NCBI GenBank assembly: GCA_002339675.1
Contig: DDKB01000013.1
Location: 248,001-312,000, forward strand
DNA: 64,000 nucleotides
DNA from: Stutzerimonas stutzeri
GTDB taxonomy: Bacteria; Pseudomonadota; Gammaproteobacteria; Pseudomonadales; Pseudomonadaceae
Direction: 5' to 3'
A model generated the notes under the pieces. It searched no databases. It saw nothing but the letters and a program-made list of their open reading frames with translations, and was not told the DNA's origin. The translations under genes and the position numbers were made by a program. Positions 26,442 through 35,178 of this stretch are shown one piece after another (positions within the stretch are counted from its first letter, which is position 1; each line of letters opens with the position of its first letter).

Positions 26442-26698
26442 ACGCCAAACATCGCTTCGATTTCGTCTCGAAAAGGCGCATCGATATCGTCTGGTACCGC
26501 AAAGGCACCGCTAAGCATACCCAATCGCGGTTTGGCTTCATGATCGACTGCGACAACACGGACCATAGGCTTGCCAGCCTTGGCGATTATGAACGGGTTG
26601 CCTCGGCTCGCCTCGAGGATGAGCTGGGACAGGTGAGTTTTGGCATCGTGGATGTTGACCGTTTTAGGCAAAGTGCCGAGATCGCTTTCAGATTTCAT
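26438..26698 (-). CDS. vapB: Phd/YefM-type antitoxin partner of VapC
   Basis: 86 residues. The Phd/YefM DNA-binding part reads VNIHDAKTHLSQLILEASRG, followed by PFIIAKAGKPMVRVVAV. The acidic C-terminus (DAPFRDEIEAMFGV) should wrap the toxin. The start at 26698 is favoured by GAGGTGGCAGGCG upstream; a longer frame to 26758 is open. It probably represses its own operon. Confidence 0.8.
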   Translation of the reverse strand: MKSESDLGTLPKTVNIHDAKTHLSQLILEASRGNPFIIAKAGKPMVRVVAVDHEAKPRLGMLSGAFAVPDDIDAPFRDEIEAMFGV

Positions 26699-27808
26699 CG
26701 CCTGCCACCTCAGGTTAGCTAAGCTGCTTAGTCTATTCCCGCTGGGGCGGGGGGGCAACTGTCGTCGTCAGCTGCGAGCTGTTATGGCTCGCAGTTTGTC
26801 CGTAACGTTGCGGTTATCAGAAATTATGAACAAGCCATAATTATTGCTGAGCCATAATTCCAATTAATCGTGGCGCCGCCGTAGATAACGCGAAGACTGG
26901 AATGACGACCTCCGATAAAGCACTCCAAGAGCTAGGGGCTTAACGTCGGCGACTCGCTGTGCCTGTTCACGGATACGTTGTGCTCAGGAAATGGAAACTG
27001 CAATTCTCAAGGCCGCAGCGCCAGCGGTAATGATTGAGGATGGTCGAACGTAGCTGGATGTTTGTGCCAGCGCTTAAAGCGGCCCTTCGCTAGGATCACT
27101 CAGATCATCCGCTTTCACTTGTTTTAAGCAGTCGCGAGGGAATCGCGCCTGTTTCCTTCCGCGTCACAGACGCGCCTCGCTTGTCGTCACAACCCATGCT
27201 TGTGAGCAATTTAAAATTCGAAAGGGCGACTCCGGGCCGGTTGGGTCAGCATCGCATCGACCGCGACGAGAGGGCTCGATCTCAATAGGTTATTCATCGT
27301 GTCCAAGACCTACGTTTCATTGGCGCTGCCGGGATAACTCTTGCGGACGTTACCGATTGATAGTTGTTTTTGTACTGTTCGGGTGGGTAAGTAACGCGAT
27401 CTTGTCAATATATACGTATCAGATATGCCGATGGTCGATGGTTGCCTTTTAGTTTTCTAAAAGTGCTTGACGTACAGTGTTGAGGATTGGATTATCTTCT
27501 CGTCTTGAGATGTTGGGTTGTTCTATAGCTGAGCGTAGTAGGTCGTTACCCCTGCATTGAACAGATAAGGAGGTGCCGTGGTTTTAATAGTTATGACTGA
27601 TGTGGGTTCTATGCTGATCGTCGCAAGCTCGATTTGAGTTAATAACTGTAAGCCGCCTGTTCGACCGTCGAGCTATAAATAGGCGATATTCAGAACAGAA
27701 AGTAATTGGGGCGCATATTGTTCATCCTTGGGGCAGGTTCGCCGAGGCAGAGAAGTATCGCCTAAATTATACCTATTGAGATGTTGGCAGTTAAATAAGG
27801 AAGAGGGT
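26699..27808. other. 1.1-kb AT-richer stretch without clear genes
   Basis: Composition drops compared with the core chromosome, and both strands are broken by stops. The nonamer GCCATAATT occurs twice near 26,840-26,865. A 19-residue GTG frame with a strong Shine-Dalgarno lies at 27578-27637. I see no complete RNA gene. Confidence 0.4.
27578..27637 (+). CDS. possible 19-aa leader peptide
   Basis: AAGGAGG lies 4 bp before a GTG that opens a hydrophobic 19-codon frame (VLIVMTDVGSMLIVASSI). The ribosome-binding site is better than that of most real genes nearby. It could be a leader peptide or small hydrophobic peptide upstream of the DUF6957-like gene. The evidence is only the start signal and composition. 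Confidence 0.2.
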   Translation: MVLIVMTDVGSMLIVASSI

Positions 27809-28216
27809 GTGGACGATTTAAAGAAGATATCTAATTTATTGTATGCGCCGGGTGAGGTAATGCCTGGCATCGAAATGTCGTTGGAGGAGGCGTGCGCGCG
27901 GGGTGCTGCGGCTGCTTTGTTTGATGCCATGCCATTTTGTGCTGTGCGTGATTGGGTTTGGATTGATCTGATCGTTCCTGAATCAATACGAGAAACGTTA
28001 CAAGCATCCGGTCAACAGCCCGTGATGGTGTATGCAGGCCGCGTGTTGTATGACAGCGCTCGCCGTTTCGAAGCGGGTGACTGGGTGCGGACGACGCAAC
28101 TTGTTGAGTTCGGTGACGAGTGCATTTTTAGAACGCGCAATACGCGATATGTGCTTGTTGGGCCGGGCGTTCGCAAAAGCGCTGAACTCTCTACTGTCTT
28201 CAGTATCTTATGGTAG
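27809..28216 (+). CDS. DUF6957-like accessory protein
   Basis: 135 residues from the GTG at 27809, which follows AAGGAAGAGG. The core CAVRDWVWIDLIVPES ... PVMVYAGRVLYDSARRFEAG ... DWVRTT ... RNTRYVLVGPGVRK resembles the DUF6957 family found in Pseudomonas genomic islands. Function is unknown. It begins a run of small plus-strand genes with different composition from the core genome. A longer frame from 27728 is open but has no start signal. Confidence 0.6.
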   Translation: MDDLKKISNLLYAPGEVMPGIEMSLEEACARGAAAALFDAMPFCAVRDWVWIDLIVPESIRETLQASGQQPVMVYAGRVLYDSARRFEAGDWVRTTQLVEFGDECIFRTRNTRYVLVGPGVRKSAELSTVFSILW

Positions 28217-28242
28217 GCGGCTCGGTATGGCGGAGGATGGAC

Positions 28243-28530
28243 ATGGCAGTTCTAGCTCGTGATAACTATGTGCATTGCGACGTCTGTGGTACCTCCACTC
28301 GGGTACCTGGTTACGGCGAGCAATTCGGCGCGCTACAAGCGAGTTGGGGGTACGGCGCGCGTCATGACGGTGAGCGTTACCGCGTCCGACTGTGTGAGTC
28401 CTGCTTTTTCATGGCTTTGTCGTATTTCAGGCAGGAGCGACGCGTACATCACTTGTTTGATGACGCACCGCAAGATGACGACCATGATTTTGGGCGTATC
28501 GCTCGCGATGACTATTGGGCCGACAGCTAG
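28243..28530 (+). CDS. small zinc-ribbon-like protein
   Basis: 95 residues. Two CxxC pairs (HCDVCGTSTRVPG at residues 11-16 and LCESCFFMAL about 40 residues later) suggest a treble-clef or ribbon zinc site. The C-terminus is rich in Asp and His (DDAPQDDDHDFG). GGAGG lies 6 bp before the ATG at 28243. It resembles small DUF proteins of islands, but I cannot name the family. Confidence 0.55.
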   Translation: MAVLARDNYVHCDVCGTSTRVPGYGEQFGALQASWGYGARHDGERYRVRLCESCFFMALSYFRQERRVHHLFDDAPQDDDHDFGRIARDDYWADS

Positions 28531-28593
28531 CCGAGTATCCAAGCCGAATAGCGGAGTTCTTGATATTTCTTTCGTCCACAACCGAGTCTCGTT

Positions 28594-29332
28594 ATGCGTG
28601 TTCATCTCCTCTCAGATTTGCATCTTGAAGTGAGCTCTTACGTGCCGGCTGCTACGGACGCTGATGTCGTAATTCTAGCGGGTGACATCCACACCAAAGC
28701 CCGTGGCGTTCGATGGGCTTTGGATAGCTTTAGCGGAACGGTTCTCTACGTGCCGGGTAATCACGAGTTCTACTCCGGCCACCTGACCTACACGTTGGTG
28801 ACGATGTGTTCCGCCGCTCGGGAGGGGCGTGTACAGGTCATGAATAGGCATGAAGCTGAGATTGAAGGGGTTCGCTTTCTTGGATGCACAATGTGGACGG
28901 ACTATGCGGCCGCCGGCAACGCCCATCAGGCCGGTTTGTATGCGCGTTCGTGCATGAACGATTTTCGGTACATCCGCACCGAGTCGTTCCGGCGGATCGT
29001 ACCGAACGATTTGGTGCAGAAGTCTCTTAGCGCGCGCATGGCTGCGCTCAAAATTAGCCGAGCCGTTCGAAGGAAAAACGGTGGTGATCACTCATCACGC
29101 GCCCTCGCTGCGCTCGCTGGCCGATAGTCCCGATGCCGGTACGCTGCTCGATGCAGCTTATGCCAATGACTGTGAAGATCTCATGGGCGGAGAGCGCGTT
29201 GCGCTCTGGCTGCATGGGCATTCGCACACCGCGGTCGACTACGATATCGAGGGCACACGAGTGGTATGCAACCCGCGTGGTTATCCAGGCGAGCAAACGG
29301 GTTTTAATCCGAATTTGGTGCTGACGCTATGA
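28594..29332 (+). pseudogene. metallophosphoesterase, frameshifted
   Basis: The first 148 residues carry calcineurin-like motifs DLHLE, GDIHTK and GNHEF. Frame 1 then runs into nonsense (KISRAVRRKNGGDH) while frame 2 continues with WLRSKLAEPFEGKTVVITHH, GHSHT and NPRGYP, the remaining metal motifs. The switch lies in the GC-alternating run at 29030-29040, consistent with slippage by one base. Restored, the protein would be about 245 residues, the usual length. A sequencing error is possible. Its end overlaps the next gene by ATGA. Confidence 0.8.
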
Positions 29333-29664
29333 TCTCAGCTTTGGCGCGAGCGATGGGCACGTCTTTCGGCAGGGAAGTTACGGCCTACCTAACGGACGCT
29401 TATTTAGTCGCAGGCTGTTGTGTCGGCGTGGTTCATCGTCACGTGCGAGCGGATGTGTATGGGAGGTTCCAGGACGGTCACCGAGTTCGCACCTCCGACG
29501 TACTGACAGCTCATGAACAGGGTGGGTTTTGGGCGCTGTATACCGCCACGGGAAACCTGTACGTAATTGTGACTTTCATAGAAGGCAGCGGGCGCCAGTC
29601 GCTGGATGTGCTGCTGGAGCAAAGGGCAAAAGGCTTGCACGCAACCCCTGCAAGAATTCAGTGA
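29329..29664 (+). CDS. 111-aa hypothetical protein
   Basis: The start overlaps the phosphoesterase stop (ATGA), so the two were cotranscribed. The protein has an alpha/beta look (RVRTSDVLTAHEQGGFWALY, TGNLYVIVTFIEG) and resembles the short DUF proteins that follow DUF6957 in Pseudomonas islands. I do not recognise the family and infer no function. Confidence 0.5.
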   Translation: MISALARAMGTSFGREVTAYLTDAYLVAGCCVGVVHRHVRADVYGRFQDGHRVRTSDVLTAHEQGGFWALYTATGNLYVIVTFIEGSGRQSLDVLLEQRAKGLHATPARIQ

Positions 29665-29736
29665 GCCGTGCGTAGTGGGATGGTTCTCGCGTCATTTTTA
29701 TAAATCGAGGTCCGCGGTTCATATGGCCAGGATGAG

Positions 29737-30174
29737 CTAAAAGCTATTACTAATGGCGCTTGTTAGTGAGTTTTTTACGGGAAAATGCCGTGCTCTGATT
29801 TTTATTAAATCTAACACCGATTTATAACCTTCCATCGTTTGTAGCAGGTCAATTGGTCTATTATTTGCGAGCCCGGCTGCGGGCCGTCTCATCCAATCAC
29901 GGGACGCCTTAATGTTTCCTTCAAACATCTCGACAGCAGCGAATTGTGCAAGGACAAAGCGAAGTTGTTTCCTGTTAGCGACAATTGGACTATCACCGAG
30001 GCGGTCTACTATGATTCCATGCTTGCAGAGGAGATCGCTTGACGCCTCAAGCAAAGCAGCAGGCACTACCCCCTGTGCGAGCGTTAGCAGCTTGATATCT
30101 TCCGAGGAAACGCTGGCAGGGGGTAGTTCTTTTAAAAGCTGCCTAATTATTTCGTGAATCTGCTCATTATCCAT
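29737..30174 (-). CDS. MbcA/ParS/Xre-like antitoxin-type protein without partner
   Basis: 145 residues. The C-terminal part (MRRPAAGLANNRPIDLLQTM followed by EGYKSVLDLIKIRAR) matches the MbcA/ParS/Xre toxin-binding domain (formerly DUF2384), which folds against RES or related toxins. The N-terminal part is helical. AAGGAGG lies 8 bp before the ATG. No RES-domain or other toxin gene is adjacent, so it may be an orphan antitoxin or act with a toxin elsewhere. Confidence 0.6.
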   Translation of the reverse strand: MDNEQIHEIIRQLLKELPPASVSSEDIKLLTLAQGVVPAALLEASSDLLCKHGIIVDRLGDSPIVANRKQLRFVLAQFAAVEMFEGNIKASRDWMRRPAAGLANNRPIDLLQTMEGYKSVLDLIKIRARHFPVKNSLTSAISNSF

Positions 30175-30571
30175 TCTGCTTTCCTCCTTTAGTTCGGCGT
30201 CCTGAGCATATTAAATACAGTGCAATATGCCAAAGCCAGAGGGGTTCTTAATAGAGGAAAAGGTAAGGCGTAGTTACTTTACATGGTGTCGCCGAAGCGG
30301 ACATTGGTTCATCGTGCTCAAATCAACCGCGCTCCTATTTCATCTGAGTAACCCTTTGTCAGACGTACTTTAGAGTTCGCAAGTTATCGCATTTCTAAAG
30401 ATAGATACCTTCATGGTCATTTTAAAAATGGCTCGTTCCGCCGGCCAAGAGTTTTTGCTTGGCTGTACGTAGGCAAGTGTGTTGCATCGCAAGGCTACCG
30501 GTTACTCTGTAACTTTGATCGGCGGGGCTGTATTACAGAGCTTAGCGCGGATGCATTGTATGCGGATTTGT

Positions 30572-30805
30572 CTATTGACTTGTGCTTGGTAAAGAGCAGC
30601 CACAATGATTTACGCATCTGTCGGTATTCGTCTGCTTGCCAACGCCTGGGTTACTGTGTGAGGTATCGGTTCCAGTATCAATGGATATTGATATCGAGTA
30701 ATCCTGCAAGATATAGAGCGTAGCCAATAGCACCGCTCCGAAATTAATAATGTAATGGACGATGTTGGCGATTTTGTAGATTCGAGAGTCTGTATTTTGG
30801 CTCAT
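30572..30805 (-). CDS. possible 77-aa one-TM protein
   Basis: AAGGA lies 8 bp before the ATG. The product has one hydrophobic segment (IANIVHYIINFGAVLLATLYI) and a polar Ser/Thr/Asn-rich tail with two cysteines. No family recognised. The rest of the AT-rich interval 30175-31165 shows no other gene to me. Confidence 0.3.
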   Translation of the reverse strand: MSQNTDSRIYKIANIVHYIINFGAVLLATLYILQDYSISISIDTGTDTSHSNPGVGKQTNTDRCVNHCGCSLPSTSQ

Positions 30806-31165
30806 TTTCCAGTCCTTTTAAAATGCGCTTACATTGAGGGGCTTATTGAACTGTAATTATTATTCTTTAGCTGATGCTTAGCAATATTTCTCATTTATGC
30901 TTATTGACAAAATGCGACTTTTTTTAGCGCGTATGTGGTTGGCTATGCTGGAAGCTATCAAATGATGTTGTTTATGTTGATGCTTAAGCTTTAAACAGGC
31001 GATGCTGGTGATTAGGTTCTTGAAATTCGGAAAGTAAGCGCGATAGGCGCTTTCCCGGTTTGTTATGGCCGCGAGTGGTGTCTTCCACAGGAACGATTAG
31101 TGGCTATGAAATGAGCACAGATTACGTGTGCGCGATGCAATGGCTTATGAAGAGGGGTGGGTGTC

Positions 31166-31840
31166 ATGCAGGTAAAGCGTTGGGGGCAGCTTGATGCCCT
31201 TCGTCAACAACTTGGAGAAAGTCGCTGGTTACTTTGCGTGGATCTGGAAGCGACCTGCGATGACTACCCAGCCGGCCTAGACGAGGCGGCCCGGAACGCC
31301 CATGTGTTGGAAGTCCAGCGCCATGAGATGGAGACAATTGAAATTGGTATCGCGCTGTTGGATGTTCAGTTGGAGTACAGGATTGTCGATCATTTCGGAC
31401 AGTTTGTCCGGCCGCTGCTTCGCCCCAAGCTAACTGAGTTTTGCACGGGGCTGACCGGCATATCTCAATCTGACGTCGACACTGCGGAGCGTTTCGCGGC
31501 GGTACAAGATCAGCTTGGTGACTGGCTGGCGCCGCGAGATACAGAAGGCTGGCGCTGGTGCTCTTGGGGAGATTACGACCGAAATCAGCTGAAGGAGGAC
31601 GCTATCAGAGCAGGGGTAGATGTATTGCTCGATCCGGCGCGTCATATCAATCTAAAGAAATGCTTTTGGAAGATTTTCGCTTGCCGTGCGCTAGGGCTGA
31701 AGTGTGCCGTGGAAAGCATAGGCCTTTCCTGGGAGGGCAAGCATCACAGGGCCATCGACGATGCGCGCAATCTGGCACGGTTAACACAGCTGCTGCTAAG
31801 TAGTGACGCCCAGCGACACGGGCGTCACGGAATGGACTGA
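31166..31840 (+). CDS. DEDDh 3'-5' exonuclease (ERI1/KapD-like)
   Basis: 224 residues. Exonuclease motifs are in order: Exo I CVDLEATCDD (D-x-E), Exo II around WCSWGDYDRNQL, and Exo III HHRAIDDARNLARL (H-x4-D). The long insert after Exo I and the EFCTGLTGIS segment resemble the ERI1/KapD type. It may degrade RNA or DNA ends. In an island it could be a defence or regulatory nuclease. GAGGGG precedes the ATG at 31166; a GTG three codons earlier is possible. Right behind its stop comes the palindromic repeat array. Confidence 0.75.
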   Translation: MQVKRWGQLDALRQQLGESRWLLCVDLEATCDDYPAGLDEAARNAHVLEVQRHEMETIEIGIALLDVQLEYRIVDHFGQFVRPLLRPKLTEFCTGLTGISQSDVDTAERFAAVQDQLGDWLAPRDTEGWRWCSWGDYDRNQLKEDAIRAGVDVLLDPARHINLKKCFWKIFACRALGLKCAVESIGLSWEGKHHRAIDDARNLARLTQLLLSSDAQRHGRHGMD

Positions 31841-31841
31841 T

Positions 31842-32413
31842 CATTGCGAAGGGCGACGATGGTGCAGTAACAGCTGTTCCATGGAAACGGATTGTGTCTA
31901 TCAAAGGGTGTTTCCATGCAGAACGGTGCAGATGCGAGTGGTGGTTTCCACGGAAACGTGTTGTGACTGCGAATGGTTGTTTCCATGGAAACAGGGTAGC
32001 TGCGGGTGACTGTTTCTACGGAAACGTGTTGTGACTGTGGATGGTTGTTTCCATGGAAACACAGGGTAGCTTCGAGTGGCGGGTTCCGCGGAAAAGTGTT
32101 GGGACTGTGAATGGCTGTTTCCATGGAAACACGGGATAGCTGCAAGTAGCGGCTTTCGTGGAGCGAGTTGTGACTATGCAATGCTTGTTTCCATGGAAAC
32201 ATGGGTAGCTGCAAGAAGCCGCTCCACGGGGACCAGTTGCAGCTATGACTGGGTGTTTCCATGGAAACACGATGCAGCATAAGGTACACCCTTCGCCGCT
32301 CAGATGAGATGAAGTCCTCCCTCTGCTACGTTCCCTGTGACCTATCTCTTAGTTTGCGTGTGGTTATATGTGAGCAGATTGGAGACATTTGAATGGCAGA
32401 CTAGGGTTCGTCT
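31842..32413. repeat. palindromic tandem repeat array, copy A
   Basis: Five exact cores GTTTCCATGGAAAC begin at 31979, 32047, 32117, 32187 and 32255, that is 68-70 bp apart, with variant cores at 31876 and 31910. Between them sit degenerate palindromes such as GTTTCCACGGAAAC (31944) and GTTTCTACGGAAAC (32012). Inter-core text alternates GGGTAGCTGCGAGTG and GTGTTGTGACTGTGAATGG. After the array a tail of about 150 bp (to 32413) recurs in copy B at 33494-33734. Open frames crossing the array are a consequence of its period and are not genes. Confidence 0.9.
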
Positions 32414-32682
32414 GGTCAAGATGGACCGCAGTCTGGCTTCAGCCCAAAGCTGCGGTGATGGCTGACTAGGTCTATGGCTGAGCTTTTCCAGTGGCGAGGG
32501 CTATCGCTTAACCAATCTCGTGCTGTTTGTTCATGACAAAAAGGTGATTTCAGCGGCTGTTTGTCGAGGCGACCATCTAGCCCCTTGCACCCGAGCCCTC
32601 TCGGAAGGCAATGCTTCGTATTGCTTAGGCAATGCGATTGCATTACCATGCGGACGTCAATCCAGATCCGCAGGAGACTGCC

Positions 32683-33012
32683 ATGGCCGCGACCTTCGAA
32701 GTCGAATCCACCCTTACCGATCGCTACCAGACCACGGTGCCGGAGACCGTCCGTCGTGCTCTCAAGCTGGGCAGGCGCGACAAGATTCACTACACCATTC
32801 GCCCCAGCGGAGAAGTGGTGCTAACGCGCGTCGAAGCATCCGACAGCGACGACCCAGTGCTCGGTCAGTTCCTCGGCTTTCTAGCTGCTGACATCACACG
32901 CCATCCCGAGCGGCTGCAATCTGTGGATGCCGGGCTCGTCCAACGGCTCCAATCATTGGTAGCCGGCGTCGATGTCGATCTTGATACTGTCCTGTCGGCG
33001 GACGATGAATGA
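32683..33012 (+). CDS. prlF: PrlF-type antitoxin
   Basis: 109 residues with an AbrB/SpoVT swapped-hairpin DNA-binding domain (STLTDRYQTTVPETVRRAL, then KIHYTIRPSGEVVLTRVE) and a C-terminal part that binds the toxin. PrlF neutralises the ribosome-associated RNase YhaV and represses the operon. CAGGAG lies 5 bp before the ATG. The stop overlaps yhaV by four bases. Confidence 0.85.
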   Translation: MAATFEVESTLTDRYQTTVPETVRRALKLGRRDKIHYTIRPSGEVVLTRVEASDSDDPVLGQFLGFLAADITRHPERLQSVDAGLVQRLQSLVAGVDVDLDTVLSADDE

Positions 33013-33521
33013 GCGCAGGGAAGCCCGAGCCTCTTGTTATTCATGGTTGGACGGTTTTTGCTCATCCACTATTCCTCGCACAGATGGAAGCGCTGGCGCG
33101 GCAAGTCGAGACCCTTAAGCAAAAAGACCCCGTCGGGTATGTAAAGAAGAATGCCAGTAAACGACTGGCCGCGATCATCAAGCTGGCGTTTGATGTTATT
33201 CCACAAGATCCGACTCGATCGGAATACCGCCAGGGCGGGACGCTCGGTGACGATCACAAGCACTGGTTTCGCGCTAAGTTCTTTCAGCAGTACCGACTAT
33301 TTTTTCGCTACCACGCCCCGAGCAAGGTTATCGTCTTCGCTTGGGTGAATGATGAAGACACAAAACGCGCCTATCAAAGTAGCGATGACGCCTATCGCGT
33401 GTTTCGAAAAATGCTCGAAAGCGGGCACCCGCCTGACGACTGGGATCGGCTCTTGGCTGAGGCGCAAATAGAATCGCTGCGGATGCAAGAATCATTCGCA
33501 AAGGCGACAACGGTGCAGTGA
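33009..33521 (+). CDS. yhaV: YhaV-type RNase toxin
   Basis: 170 residues, RelE-superfamily YhaV toxin: WTVFAHPLFLAQMEAL at the start, DPTRSEYRQGGTLGDDHKHW and FFQQYRLFFRYHAPSKVIVF in the middle, DTKRAYQSSDDAYRVF later. It is translated after prlF through an ATGA overlap. The last ten codons (ESFAKATTVQ) fall inside the left end of repeat copy B, so the gene's end was shaped by the repeat. E. coli YhaV is slightly shorter. Confidence 0.85.
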   Translation: MSAGKPEPLVIHGWTVFAHPLFLAQMEALARQVETLKQKDPVGYVKKNASKRLAAIIKLAFDVIPQDPTRSEYRQGGTLGDDHKHWFRAKFFQQYRLFFRYHAPSKVIVFAWVNDEDTKRAYQSSDDAYRVFRKMLESGHPPDDWDRLLAEAQIESLRMQESFAKATTVQ

Positions 33522-33734
33522 TAGCTGTTTCCATGGAAACACGGCGTAGCTGCGAGTGACGGTTTCGATGGAAACACGATGCGCCATAAGGCACGCTCTT
33601 CTCCATTCAAGGATGAGATGAAGCGCTTTCTCCGCTACGTTCCCTATGATCGCTATTTCTATAGTTTGCGTATGGTTATATGTGAGCGGTATCGAGACAT
33701 TTGAATGCCACACTACGGTTCGTCTGCTGTAAAC
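33494..33734. repeat. palindromic repeat block, copy B
   Basis: Same lead-in as copy A (CATTCGCAAAGGCGACAACG, 33495-33514), one exact core GTTTCCATGGAAAC at 33527, one variant core at 33562, and then the same tail (GATGAGATGAAG, CTACGTTCCCT, GGTTATATGTGAGC, GAGACATTTGAATG, TACGGTTCGTCTG). It is a shorter member of the same family and lies directly behind prlF-yhaV. Confidence 0.88.
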
Positions 33735-33848
33735 GAACCTAATTCCCGGTACGTCCAACGCGGCTAGAAGGGGGACGAGTAGCGCATTGGCTTGAGCTGG
33801 CTTCGGCGGGAAAGAATGGTCTCGATTTGCGAGAGCCTTACTAGGTCT

Positions 33849-33986
33849 GTAGTGGTCAATCCATCCCGGATAGTGGGTTAAGTTTTCCTCGGCCACCGCA
33901 GGTGGTAGCCCGTCGTTAAATTGATGCGGTCTGATCCAGTTGTAGCGGTGCATTAGGTAGTGGCTGATGTCTCGCTGGGCCTCTAG
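33849..33986 (-). mobile_element. IS3-family remnant, transposase 3' part
   Basis: The minus strand encodes EAQRDISHYLMHRYNWIRPH and then QFNDGLPPAVAEE, the end of an IS3-family OrfB integrase. It runs to an IS end (TGTAGTGGTCAATCC at 33849). It is interrupted at 33983-33986 by the IS5-family element. The matching upstream piece continues at 35179. Confidence 0.75.
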
Positions 33987-35178
33987 GGAAGGTCTGAAGT
34001 AACCCTGTATTTCCGGTCGACTTCAGCCCTCGCTGCTTTTGAAAGCGGGCCGCCGATCAAAATCGACCAGGTAACCCGCTCAGTTCTCCGTTTTTGGCCG
34101 CCGCGAGCACCTCGCAGCAGCCATTTTCCGCATTACAGGTGCACCTTTCCTGCGGTAGTCAGCAAATGTCGGCGCGCCATCCATAGGTTCGACAGCGCGA
34201 ACAGCGTCACCAGCTGAGCGGTGTTCTTGGCCAGGCCACGGAAGCGCACCTTCACGTAACCGAACTGGCGCTTGATCACTCGAAACGGGTGCTCGACCTT
34301 CGCTCGCACTTGTGCCTTGGCCTTCTCGATCTTGCGCTTGGCTTTGTACAGGGCGCTGCGTTTATCGAGCTTCTTGTAGGTGCTGCGGCGTGCTGCGACC
34401 TGCCAGATCACTTCGCGGCCAGCATGTTCGGGGCGCTTTTCGACGCCGGTGTAGCCGGCATCGGCGCAGACGACGTTCTCGTCACCGTGCAGCAGTTTGT
34501 CGACCTGGGTGATATCCGCCACGTTGGCTGCCGTGCCTACCACGCTGTGTACCAGCCCCGACTCATCATCCACGCCGATGTGCGCCTTCATGCCTAAGTA
34601 ATACTGGTTCCCTTTCTTGCTCTGGTGCATTTCCGGGTCGCGCTTGCCGTCCTGGTTCTTGGTCGAGCTGGGCGCGTGGATCAGTGTGGCATCGACGATA
34701 GTGCCCTGGCGCAGCGACAGGCCGCGATCCCCCAGGTAGCCATTGATTACGCCGAGGATGCCGGCTGCCAGCTCATGTTTCTCCAGCAAGCGACGGAAGT
34801 TGAGGATGGTGGTTTCGTCGGGAATGCGCTCCAGGCTCAGCCCGGCGAACTGACGCAGGATGGTCGTCTCGTAGAGCGCTTCTTCCATGGCCGGGTCGCT
34901 GTAGCCGAACCAGTTCTGCATCAGATGGATACGTAACATGGCCATCAGCGGATAGGCTGGACGACCACCTTCACCCTTTGGGTAGTGTGGCTCGATCAGG
35001 GCAATCAATCCCTTCCACGGCACCACCTGATCCATCTCGATCAGGAACAATTCCTTACGGGTCTGCTTGCGCTTGCCGGCGTACTCGGCGTCGGCGAAGG
35101 TCATCTGCTTCATGGAAAAACTCGGCTGGCGGGATCGGCGTATTTCACCAGATTCGGGAAGTCTTTTTCAGACCTTCC
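33987..35178 (-). mobile_element. complete IS5-family insertion sequence (1,192 bp)
   Basis: The ends are inverted repeats GGAAGGTCTGAA (left) and its complement (right), and both sides carry the 4-bp target duplication CTAG (33983-33986 and 35179-35182), which fits the YTAR target of the IS5 group. It contains one intact transposase gene. It sits inside an IS3-family remnant. Confidence 0.9.
34133..35113 (-). CDS. IS5-family transposase
   Basis: 326 residues, full length. N-terminal DUF772-type segment (DPAMEEALYETTILRQFAGL, PDETTILNFRRLLEKH), then the DDE catalytic core: TIVDATLIHAPSS (Asp), CADAGYTGVEKR (Asp) and RAKVEHPFRVIKRQFG (Glu). A second, truncated and diverged copy is at 55888. 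No frameshift is seen, so the element may be active. Confidence 0.92.
   Translation of the reverse strand: MKQMTFADAEYAGKRKQTRKELFLIEMDQVVPWKGLIALIEPHYPKGEGGRPAYPLMAMLRIHLMQNWFGYSDPAMEEALYETTILRQFAGLSLERIPDETTILNFRRLLEKHELAAGILGVINGYLGDRGLSLRQGTIVDATLIHAPSSTKNQDGKRDPEMHQSKKGNQYYLGMKAHIGVDDESGLVHSVVGTAANVADITQVDKLLHGDENVVCADAGYTGVEKRPEHAGREVIWQVAARRSTYKKLDKRSALYKAKRKIEKAKAQVRAKVEHPFRVIKRQFGYVKVRFRGLAKNTAQLVTLFALSNLWMARRHLLTTAGKVHL

Noticed and set aside
31979..32268. Regularly spaced palindromes considered as a CRISPR array
   Set aside because: The inter-core sequences are themselves repeats of each other and not unique spacers, and no cas gene is in the window.
31825..32289. 154-codon open frame on the minus strand through the repeat array
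   Set aside because: It reads the same short phrases over and over because the array period is close to a multiple of three. It has no start signal and no family, so it is a by-product of the repeats.
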